The notes under the pieces: generated by a model
Told to the model about the DNA's origin: nothing
Databases searched by the model: none
The model's input: only the letters and a program-made list of their open reading frames with translations
Made by a program: the position numbers and the translations under genes
DNA from: Comamonas terrae
GTDB lineage: Bacteria; Pseudomonadota; Gammaproteobacteria; Burkholderiales; Burkholderiaceae_C
DNA length: 64,000 nt
Direction of reading: 5' to 3'
Assembly (NCBI RefSeq): GCF_001544075.1
Contig: NZ_BCNT01000004.1
Span: 62,001 to 126,000 of the forward strand
Shown: one piece after another, positions 57,694 to 64,000 of the stretch
How positions within the stretch are numbered: the stretch's first letter is position 1
Layout: each line of letters starts with the position of its first letter

Positions 57694-59295
57694 TCAATAC
57701 CCCACTGCGCAGCCGTCCTTGCGCGGATCGGAGCCCGCGATGTAATGGTCGCCGTCGCGCAGCACCAGCTGGGCGCCGCCAAAGGCGAACACGCCATGGC
57801 CGGCCTCGACGGTGACTTCGTGGCCGCGCGCGCGCAGCTGCTCGACCACGGCGGCATCGAAGGCCGGCTCCACGGCCACGCCCTTGCCGCCGGTCACGCG
57901 CCAGCGCGGCGCATCGGCCGCGGCCTGCGGGTTCTGGCCGTAGCGCAGCACGCGCAGGGCCATCTGCAGGTGGCCCTGGCTTTGCATGGGGCCGCCCATC
58001 ACGCCGAAGGCCATTTGCGGCGTGCCGTCGGCGTTCATCGCAAAGGCCGGGATGATGGTGTGCGAGGGGCGCTTGCGCGGACCGACCTGGTTGGCATGGC
58101 CGGCCTCGACGGTGAAGCCGTGGCCGCGGTTCTGCAGGCTGATGCCCGTGCCCGGCACGACCACGCCCGAGCCGAAGCCCATGTAGTTGGACTGGATGAA
58201 CGAGACCATCATGCCGCTGGCATCGGCCGCCGCCAGGTAGACCGTGCCGCCGGGCCGGGGCGCGCCGCAGCCGGGTGTGCCCGCCTTCTCGGGGTCTATG
58301 AGCCGGGCGCGCTCGCGTAGATAGCCGCGGTCCAGCAGCTGCGCCGGGACGACGCGCATGTGGTCGATGTCGGCGTTGTACTGGTGCAGGTCGGCAAAGG
58401 CCAGCTTCATGGCCTCGATCTGCAGGTGCACGCAGTCCACGCCATCGAGCGGCTGCGCGCCGACGTCCAGCTCGTCAAGCATGCCCAGCGCCATCAGCGC
58501 GGCAATGCCCTGGCCGTTGGGCGGGATCTCGTGGATCACCGAGTCGCCGAACTTCTGCGATACCGTGCCCACCCAGTCGGCCTGGTGCGCGGCCAGGTCT
58601 TCCTCGGTCATCACGCCGCCGCAGGCGCGCGAATGCGCGGCGATCTTCTGCGCCAGCGCGCCGCGGTAGAAGGACTCGCCCATGGTGGCGGCGATCTCTT
58701 CCAGCGTGCGCGCGTGGGCTTCGCTCCTGAACACTTCGCCGGCCCGGGGCGCGCGGCCGCCGGGCAGGAAGCACTCGGCAAAGCCGGGCTGGTCGCCGAG
58801 CTTCTTGCCGCCCAGCTCCCACAGCGTGGCGATGGTGGGCGAGACCGCGAAACCGTGGCGCGCATAGTCGATCGCAGGCTGGGCCACCTGCGCGAAGGGC
58901 AGCTTGCCGAAGCGCTGGGACAGCGCCACCCAGGCCGATACGGCGCCGGGCACGGTCACGGCGTTCCAGCCCTTCTCCGGGATGCCGCCCAGTTGGGCGA
59001 AGTATTCGGGCGTCCAGCCCGCGGGCGAGCGGCCCGAGGCGTTGAGGCCGTGCAGCTCCTGGCCGTCCCAGACGATGGCGAAGCCGTCGCTGCCGATGCC
59101 GCAGCCCGTGGGCTCGACCACGGTGAGCGTCATCGCCGCGGCCAGCGCCGCGTCCACGGCGTTGCCGCCGGCCTGCAGCATGGAGAGGCCGGCCTGCGCG
59201 GCCAGCGGCTGCGAGGTGCTGACCACGTTGCGGCCCAGCACCGGCGAGCGGTGCGAGGCATAGGGAAGCGTCCAGTCCTTGATGAGGTTTGTCAT
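57694..59295 (-). CDS. Gamma-glutamyltransferase family Ntn hydrolase
   Basis: A 533-residue self-processing enzyme. The catalytic Thr is in PGGTVYLAAAD, where precursor cleavage should make the small subunit of about 185 residues. Other family motifs are STSQPLAAQAGLSMLQAGGNAVDAA at the start (20 residues of it lie at 26-45) and NGQGIAALMALGML. There is no signal peptide, so it should be cytoplasmic, like the YwrD/cephalosporin-acylase-like branch rather than periplasmic Ggt. The substrate is inferred only as a gamma-glutamyl or acyl amide. It follows a Bug gene on the same strand. Confidence 0.9.
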   Translation of the reverse strand: MTNLIKDWTLPYASHRSPVLGRNVVSTSQPLAAQAGLSMLQAGGNAVDAALAAAMTLTVVEPTGCGIGSDGFAIVWDGQELHGLNASGRSPAGWTPEYFAQLGGIPEKGWNAVTVPGAVSAWVALSQRFGKLPFAQVAQPAIDYARHGFAVSPTIATLWELGGKKLGDQPGFAECFLPGGRAPRAGEVFRSEAHARTLEEIAATMGESFYRGALAQKIAAHSRACGGVMTEEDLAAHQADWVGTVSQKFGDSVIHEIPPNGQGIAALMALGMLDELDVGAQPLDGVDCVHLQIEAMKLAFADLHQYNADIDHMRVVPAQLLDRGYLRERARLIDPEKAGTPGCGAPRPGGTVYLAAADASGMMVSFIQSNYMGFGSGVVVPGTGISLQNRGHGFTVEAGHANQVGPRKRPSHTIIPAFAMNADGTPQMAFGVMGGPMQSQGHLQMALRVLRYGQNPQAAADAPRWRVTGGKGVAVEPAFDAAVVEQLRARGHEVTVEAGHGVFAFGGAQLVLRDGDHYIAGSDPRKDGCAVGY

Positions 59296-59356
59296 ATCTA
59301 AGTCCGATCAGTGATTCATGAGCGCCGCGCTTAAAACTGGCGCGCCCCATCGACGC

Positions 59357-59473
59357 ACGCCGAGCAAGGGCCTACGCCGGCCGCGCCGCCCCGCAGCGAG
59401 GGCGTGGTCCCCCTCCCGCGCAGCGAGAGAGGGGCGCCCGGCCAGGGGGAAGACGCGAAGCGGCTCAGGGGTG
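59357..59473 (-). repeat. Stop-adjacent GC-rich structured repeat, copy D (long form)
   Basis: It begins 3 nt after the TAA of the upstream Bug gene: CCCCTGAGCCGCTTCGCGTC, TTCCCCC, an insert with CCCCTCTCTCGCTGCGCGGG, GGGGGACCACGCC, CGCTGCGGGGCGG and CTTGCTCGGCGT. The insert matches that of copy C in position and content. Confidence 0.75.
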
Positions 59474-59475
59474 CT

Positions 59476-60495
59476 TTATTCCAATGTGATGTGGTTGTCC
59501 TTGATGACCTTGGCCCAGCGCGCGCTGTCGGCCTTCACCATCGCCGCGAATTCCTTCGGCGTCTGCGCCTTGGCCGGCTCCACGCCCTGCTTGGCCAGGC
59601 TGGCGATCACCTCCGGGTTCCGGACGGCCTGGTTGAAGGCCTGGTTGATCCGCTCCACCAGCTCGGGCTTCATGCCGGCCGGGCCGTAGACGCCGAACCA
59701 GGTGACCGAGGAATAGCCGGGCAGCCCCGACTCGGCCACCGTGGGCAGGTTGGGCGCGAGCGCGCTGCGCTTGTCGCCCGTGACGGCCAGGGCGCGCAGG
59801 CGGCCGCTGGCCACATGAGGCATGCCGGTGGGAATGGAGTCGAACAGCAGGTGCACCTGGCCCGCGGCCAGGTCGGTGATGGACTGGGCCGTGCCCTTGT
59901 AGGGCACATGGGTGAGCCGGATGCCCGCCTGCGCAGCAAAGGCGGCGGTGTTCAGGTGCACGATGGTGCCGTTGCCGCTGCTGGCGTAGTTGAGCTGGCC
60001 CGGGTGGGCCTTGGCGTAGGCGATCAGCTCGGCCACGCTCCGGACCGGCAGCGACGGCGTGACCAGCAGCACGCTGGCGGCGTCGGCCATGTGGGCGATG
60101 GGGGTGAAGTCCTTGTCGGCCTTGTAGCTCAGCCGGGGCATCAGGTGCGGCGAGATGGCGTGCGTGCTGCTGGTGGTGAACAGCAGCGTGTAGCCGTCGG
60201 GCGCGGCCTTGGCGGCCTCGGCCGCGCCGATGGTGCCGCCGGCGCCGGGCTTGTTGTCGATGACCAGCTGCTGGCCCAGCTCCTGCGACACGCGCTGCGC
60301 GATCACGCGCGCCACCAGGTCGGTCGCGCCGCTGGGCGGAAAGGGCACGACCACCCGCACCGGGCGGCTGGGCCAGGGGGCTTCGCCCTGGGCCTGGGCC
60401 GGTACCGACGCCTGGGCCAGCAGGCCACCGGCCAGGACCGCGGCGGCCTGAATCCACTGGCGACGCGAAGATGAAATAGCAGACCGTGCCGTCAT
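59476..60495 (-). CDS. Bug/TctC-type solute-binding protein
   Basis: A 339-residue periplasmic receptor. The Arg-rich signal peptide starts with MTARSAISSSRRQWIQAAAV, a twin-arginine-like beginning with only one RR and no full consensus. It ends near AQAQGE. Family motifs are RPVRVVVPFPPSGATDLVAR, NKPGAGGTIGAAEAAKAAPDG and HVPYKGTAQSITDLAAG. AGGAG precedes the ATG. It forms an operon with the gamma-glutamyltransferase downstream, and is divergent from a LysR gene. The ligand could be a gamma-glutamyl compound or carboxylate; this is inference. Confidence 0.92.
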   Translation of the reverse strand: MTARSAISSSRRQWIQAAAVLAGGLLAQASVPAQAQGEAPWPSRPVRVVVPFPPSGATDLVARVIAQRVSQELGQQLVIDNKPGAGGTIGAAEAAKAAPDGYTLLFTTSSTHAISPHLMPRLSYKADKDFTPIAHMADAASVLLVTPSLPVRSVAELIAYAKAHPGQLNYASSGNGTIVHLNTAAFAAQAGIRLTHVPYKGTAQSITDLAAGQVHLLFDSIPTGMPHVASGRLRALAVTGDKRSALAPNLPTVAESGLPGYSSVTWFGVYGPAGMKPELVERINQAFNQAVRNPEVIASLAKQGVEPAKAQTPKEFAAMVKADSARWAKVIKDNHITLE

Positions 60496-60666
60496 GGCAA
60501 CACTCCTGGTGAGATGGCGGGTTGGCGAATCGGATGGCCGCAGCCGGGCGGCACTGGAACAGGCCATCTTAGAAAACGGACGCGTTTGCCGCCATCGGCA
60601 AATTTGCAAGCCATCCTTGCCGCAACGGCAAACCGAGCACAATGGGAGCCTCTTCCATTCGCTGCC

Positions 60667-61587
60667 ATGCCCGATCCGCGCCACCTGCTGCTGCAAGACA
60701 CCGCATTGCGCTACTTCCATGAAGTCGCGCAATGCGGCTCGCTGACCGAAGCCTCGGCCCGGCTGCATGTGGCGGCCTCGGCCATCAGCCGCCAGATCGC
60801 GGCGCTGGAGGCGCGGCTGGGCACGCCGCTTTTCGAGCGCCATCCGCGCGGCATGGTGCTCAATGCCGCCGGAGAGATCCTGGCCGACCACGCGCGCCGC
60901 GCAGGCCTGGATGCCGAGCGTGCCCTGGGCGAAATCCAGGCCCTGCAGGGCCTGCGCAGCGGCAAGGTGCGCATTGCCAGCTCCGACGCCTTTGCCAGCG
61001 AATTCCTGCCGCGCCTGTGCGCGGCCTTCCAGCGCGAGCATGCGGGCATCGTTTTCGAGGTGACCGTGCTGCCCACGCCCGAGGTTTCCGATGCCGTGCG
61101 TGCCGGCACGGCCGACATCGGCCTGTGCTTCAGCCGGGTGCCAGAGCCCGGCATTGCCGTCGCCTGCCGCGTGGCGGCGCCCGTGCTGGCCCTGGTGGCG
61201 CCCGGCCATGCGCTGGCCCAGGAACGCAGCGTGGCGCTGGCCAGGCTGGTACGCCATCCCCTGGCCCTGCCGCCGCCGAGCACGGCGGTGCGCCAGTTGC
61301 TGGACGCAGCCTGCAGCCGCCAGGGGCTGATGCTGGTGCCGGCGCTGGAGAGCAATCACGGCAAGACGCTGCTGAACTTCGCGGCCCAGGGCGCAGCGGT
61401 GGCCGTGGCCAGCGAGATCGCCGCACGCGACATGGTGGCCACGGGTGCCCTCGCGGCCGTGCCGCTCAGCGACCGCGGCATGGACCTGCGCGACATCGAG
61501 GTGCAGACCCTGGCCGGCCGCACGCTGCCGCATGCGGCGCAGTCGTTTCTGGAACTGCTGCAGCGGCGCCTGCCCGCCGCGTGGTGA
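60667..61587 (+). CDS. LysR family transcriptional regulator
   Basis: A 306-residue LysR protein. The helix-turn-helix is in residues 10-70 (ALRYFHEVAQCGSLTEASAR, then SAISRQIAALEARLGTPLFE), and the effector domain begins near 95 (SGKVRIASSDAFASEFLPR). It is divergent from the Bug and gamma-glutamyltransferase pair with about 170 bp shared between starts, the usual layout for a LysR protein controlling its neighbour. The start MPDPRHLL at 60667 is preferred over upstream starts because it gives the standard N-terminus. Confidence 0.92.
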   Translation: MPDPRHLLLQDTALRYFHEVAQCGSLTEASARLHVAASAISRQIAALEARLGTPLFERHPRGMVLNAAGEILADHARRAGLDAERALGEIQALQGLRSGKVRIASSDAFASEFLPRLCAAFQREHAGIVFEVTVLPTPEVSDAVRAGTADIGLCFSRVPEPGIAVACRVAAPVLALVAPGHALAQERSVALARLVRHPLALPPPSTAVRQLLDAACSRQGLMLVPALESNHGKTLLNFAAQGAAVAVASEIAARDMVATGALAAVPLSDRGMDLRDIEVQTLAGRTLPHAAQSFLELLQRRLPAAW

Positions 61588-61594
61588 ATGCGGT

Positions 61595-62491
61595 TCAATG
61601 CGCCTTGGGCCGCAGCACGATCCACAGCGACAGCGCAATCAGCCCGCCGCCGATGGCATGCGCGGCGCTCAGCGGCTCGTCCAGCAGCGCCCAGCCCCAG
61701 AGCACGGCAAACACCGGCACGATGAAGGTCACGGTCAGCGCCTTGTGCGGGCCTTCGTCGGCGATCAGGCGGAAATACAGCACATAGGCCAGCGCCGTGC
61801 TCAGCAGGCCCAGCAGCGCCACGTTGCCCCAGGCCAGCCAGGGTGCCTGCGCAACCTTCGCGGCCAGGCCGGGGTCCAGCAGCCAGGCCACCGCGAGGCC
61901 CGGAACCAGGACCATGAGCGCTCCCAGCTGGCTGATGAAGACGGCCGCGCGCATGTCCACGGCGGCCTTGGCGCCGGCCAGCCTCAAGGTCAGGAAGCTG
62001 GAGAACGCATAGCAGACCGTCGCGGCAAAGCATGCCGCCATGCCGCCCAGCACGGCCGGCGTCAGCTCCAGCGGTCCGGCCTGCGCCAGCACGGCGACGC
62101 CGCCCATGCCCAGCACCACGCCGGCTATCCGCGCCGCCGTGATGCCTTCCCCGAATACCAGCGCGCCCACGATGACGGCCATGAGCGGCGTGGTGGCGTT
62201 GAAGATGGCGCTATAGCCCGAAGGCAGCACCTGCGCCGCCAGCGCATACATGAGGAAGGGGATGCCCGAATTGATCACTCCCAGCAGCAGCAAAGGCCAC
62301 AGGTAGCGTCCCCAGCGCGGCCGGTAGCCCATGCAGCCCAGCGCCACCGCCAGCCCCAGCGAGGAAAACAGCCCGCGTCCCACGGCCGCCGGAACGGCTC
62401 CCAGGTGCGGCACGGCCACACGCATGAACAAAAAGCTGCCGCCCCACAGGGCGGCCAGGGAGATCAGTCGGAGGAGGCTGGCAATGGACAT
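61595..62491 (-). CDS. EamA/DMT family transporter
   Basis: A 298-residue inner-membrane protein with ten helices in two EamA repeats. The opening LISLAALWGGSFLFMRVAVP is at residues 8-27, GYSAIFNATTPLMAVIVGALVFGE ends repeat one, and LTVTFIVPVFAVLWGWALLDEPL ends repeat two. The substrate is unknown. It converges on the LysR gene with only 7 bp between stops, and no terminator is visible there. Confidence 0.9.
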   Translation of the reverse strand: MSIASLLRLISLAALWGGSFLFMRVAVPHLGAVPAAVGRGLFSSLGLAVALGCMGYRPRWGRYLWPLLLLGVINSGIPFLMYALAAQVLPSGYSAIFNATTPLMAVIVGALVFGEGITAARIAGVVLGMGGVAVLAQAGPLELTPAVLGGMAACFAATVCYAFSSFLTLRLAGAKAAVDMRAAVFISQLGALMVLVPGLAVAWLLDPGLAAKVAQAPWLAWGNVALLGLLSTALAYVLYFRLIADEGPHKALTVTFIVPVFAVLWGWALLDEPLSAAHAIGGGLIALSLWIVLRPKAH

Positions 62492-62550
62492 TGCAGCGAT
62501 TGTGCCCGGGCGTCGGCGCCGGCCGCAATCAAAACTGCAGCATCAGGCCG

Positions 62551-63108
62551 TCATGAGGCATGGGCCAGCACTTCGTCGAGCGTGGCCGGCGCGCCGGCGG
62601 GCACGGGCGCCGTAGGCGCTGGCGCGTGGTAGATGCTGGCATCGGCATGGATCAGGCCGAGGTCGAAGCGCTGGCCGGCCAGGTAGTCGCCCACGGACTG
62701 CAGCACGATGGGGCTGCGGTGCAGATGGGCACTGGCCTGGAGCTCCTCCAACGTCAGCCAGACGCTGCGCACCACGCCGTCGTCGAGCTTGCGGCCGGCC
62801 TCGTGCGCGCCCAGCTCGCCCGTGAAGGCAAAGCGCATATAGGTGATGTCCGAACCCGTGCGCGTGCGCACGAAGCGGTTCATGTAGATGCCCACCAGCG
62901 CCGTGGGCTTGAAGTGGTAGGCGGTTTCCTCCATCACCTCGCGCACGCAGGCCTCGATCGGCGTCTCGGCCGGGTCCAGGTGGCCTGCCGGCATGTTCAG
63001 GCGCAGCCCATCCGCCGTGTTCTCTTCCACCAACAAAAACCGGCCATCACGTTCGATGATGGCCGAGACGGTCACATTGGGTTTCCAGCGATTGGGCATG
63101 GCCGGCAT
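62551..63108 (-). CDS. NUDIX hydrolase (NudJ-like)
   Basis: A 185-residue pyrophosphohydrolase. The Nudix box is GHLDPAETPIEACVREVMEE, followed by TAY, with the metal-binding REVMEE core intact. The usual Gly two residues after EE is Ala here. The opening KPNVTVSAIIERDGRFLLVEE and the GHLDP form resemble NudJ, which acts on nucleoside and thiamine pyrophosphates. The C-terminal 35 residues are Ala/Pro-rich. An ATG at 63099 is an alternative start. It lies 26 bp after the GNAT gene on the same strand. Confidence 0.9.
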   Translation of the reverse strand: MPAMPNRWKPNVTVSAIIERDGRFLLVEENTADGLRLNMPAGHLDPAETPIEACVREVMEETAYHFKPTALVGIYMNRFVRTRTGSDITYMRFAFTGELGAHEAGRKLDDGVVRSVWLTLEELQASAHLHRSPIVLQSVGDYLAGQRFDLGLIHADASIYHAPAPTAPVPAGAPATLDEVLAHAS

Positions 63109-63134
63109 TATCCCTATCTCGTTCGGACGCTCCG

Positions 63135-63668
63135 TCAGACTTGTCCTACCATGTAGACGGCATCGTCCCCATAAGAGGCCAGGTGTTGCTGCTGCGCAGC
63201 ATCGGCCACGGCCGCCACCGCATAGCCCTGGCGCTCCCAGTAAGGTTGCGAGCCTTGCACCGAGACCAGTGCCGTATGGCGTATGCCGCGTTGCCGGGCC
63301 AGGGACCGGGCAGCCTGAAGCAAAGCACCGGCCACGCCCTGGCCCGCCACCGCCGGAGAAACCGCCATATCGTGCAAATAAAGCACGTTGGCATCTTCAT
63401 AACTGGAAAAGCCACCATGAAGCGGAGTGATGACGCCGGGCAGTGACCAATAGGCGGCCAGGTAGGCGACCACGGCGTCCGCCTGCACGGCCGCCCAGGA
63501 ACAATGGACCGGCGATTGCAGCCGCTGCACGAAGACCTGGCGCGGCTCGCCGAAATCCGCGCCATAGCACTGCGCCTGGATACGCAGCACGGCATCCACA
63601 TCCCCGAGCCGCAAAGGCCGCAGTTGAAAACCCGAAATCGGCAGGCCTTGCGGCCGGCTTGGCAACAT
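63135..63668 (-). CDS. GNAT family N-acetyltransferase
   Basis: A 177-residue acetyltransferase. The N-terminal FQLRPLRLGDVDAVLRIQAQCY opens the fold. Acetyl-CoA contact residues are in LHDMAVSPAVAGQGVAGAL, and SVQGSQPYWERQGYAV near the C-terminus is typical of motif B. The acceptor is unknown. The ATG at 63668 has GGAG 6 nt upstream. It is probably co-transcribed with the NUDIX gene. Confidence 0.9.
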   Translation of the reverse strand: MLPSRPQGLPISGFQLRPLRLGDVDAVLRIQAQCYGADFGEPRQVFVQRLQSPVHCSWAAVQADAVVAYLAAYWSLPGVITPLHGGFSSYEDANVLYLHDMAVSPAVAGQGVAGALLQAARSLARQRGIRHTALVSVQGSQPYWERQGYAVAAVADAAQQQHLASYGDDAVYMVGQV

Positions 63669-63687
63669 TGCTTTCTCCGCAATCAAT

Positions 63688-63728
63688 TCAATAGCTGCTT
63701 GCGCTTGATGCACAAGCGCTCAAGGCCA
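63688..63728. repeat. Short dispersed palindrome (AGCTGC...GCGCTTG family)
   Basis: AATAGCTGCTTGCGCTTGAT is followed by GCACAAGCGCTCAAGG. GCGCTTG and CAAGCGC form a perfect 7-bp dyad with a 5-nt centre. It shares AATAGCTGC..GCGCTTGAT with the copy at 21474. It lies just upstream of the GNAT start. Confidence 0.6.
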
Positions 63729-63787
63729 TTTTCTTCGGAAACGCATAAAACCTGCAGCCATGCCCTTTCCGGCTGCGGCGACTATTG

Positions 63788-63808
63788 CAATGGTAATGAT
63801 TCTCAATT
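63788..63808. promoter_or_regulatory. Possible Fur box upstream of the DUF2061 gene
   Basis: AATGGTAATGATTCTCAATT matches the dyad form AATG..AAT-N-ATT..CATT of Fur sites at most positions. It is about 55 bp before the DUF2061 start codon. The left half is imperfect. Confidence 0.4.
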
Positions 63809-63861
63809 GGATGTTTCGACATCCTGTCCCTACCATGGAGTCATCGCATCAGGAGAACACC

Positions 63862-64000
63862 ATGAGCCGAATGCTTCAGACATTGCGCAAGCACCAGACC
63901 ACGCTGGCCAAGACCGGCAGCTACTACTGCATCCACATCACCGTTGCGGCCTGCGTGGCGTATGCGGTCACCGGCAATCTGTGGGCATCGCTGACCTTGA
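63862..64000 (+). CDS. DUF2061 family membrane protein, 5' part only
   Basis: The first 46 codons of a gene running off the window. KTGSYYCIHITVAACVAYAV and GNLWASLTL are typical of DUF2061 proteins, small membrane proteins of unknown role. AGGAG lies 7 nt before the ATG at 63862. If the possible Fur box is real, the gene would respond to iron. Confidence 0.75.
   Translation, partial: MSRMLQTLRKHQTTLAKTGSYYCIHITVAACVAYAVTGNLWASLTL

Overview
The window reads as ordinary chromosome from a GC-rich betaproteobacterium of the family Comamonadaceae, most likely Delftia or a close relative such as Comamonas or Acidovorax. The inference rests on the very high GC with GC-biased third positions, three tripartite-tricarboxylate (Bug/TctC) binding proteins, a fused indolepyruvate oxidoreductase, the glnE / YhdP / nitrilase / sensor-kinase order, and the dispersed palindromic repeats. 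No rRNA, tRNA, CRISPR array, prophage or insertion sequence is seen. Gene density is high and most of the sequence is housekeeping or metabolic.

Layout. 0.1-4 kb: glutathione transferase, a 420-bp gap with RNA-like inverted repeats, glnE. 4-12 kb: one overlapping run of YhdP-like envelope protein, nitrilase-type amidase and PAS sensor kinase, then its FixJ-like regulator. 12-17 kb: RhtB exporter, OmpA-like lipoprotein, a 54-residue membrane protein whose start codon overlaps that of the divergent mltA, and an MFS exporter. 17-21 kb: Lrp-type regulator divergent from indolepyruvate ferredoxin oxidoreductase. 21.7-27.4 kb: yajC-secD-secF and a DUF1631 protein. 27.5-33.4 kb: dprA and a LysM protein (minus strand) divergent from def, a lipoprotein, fmt, azlC and azlD. 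33.6-37.5 kb: pgk, a 640-bp non-coding palindromic element, an EamA transporter and pyrF. 37.5-44.4 kb: LysR, Bug protein, FAD oxidoreductase, a chemoreceptor split by an in-frame TAG, and a PQQ-type sugar dehydrogenase. 44.4-50.8 kb: uvrA, MFS, ssb, mnmA. 50.8-55.7 kb: a tricarballylate/citrate module (LysR, tcuA, tcuB, Bug protein). 55.9-57.5 kb: an ECF41-type sigma factor and a carboxymuconolactone-decarboxylase-like protein, each behind a matching ECF41 promoter. 57.7-64 kb: gamma-glutamyltransferase, a third Bug protein, LysR, EamA, NUDIX, GNAT, and the start of a DUF2061 protein behind a possible Fur box.

The most unusual signals are non-coding. (1) The element at about 34973-35614 is two diverged inverted copies of one unit, whose internal hairpins differ in sequence between the copies but still pair. 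(2) Four copies of a structured GC-rich repeat sit immediately after stop codons, always in the same orientation relative to the upstream gene. (3) A second family of short AGCTGC...GCGCTTG palindromes lies between genes. Other points are the amber codon in the chemoreceptor and the complete ECF41 regulon visible from sequence alone.
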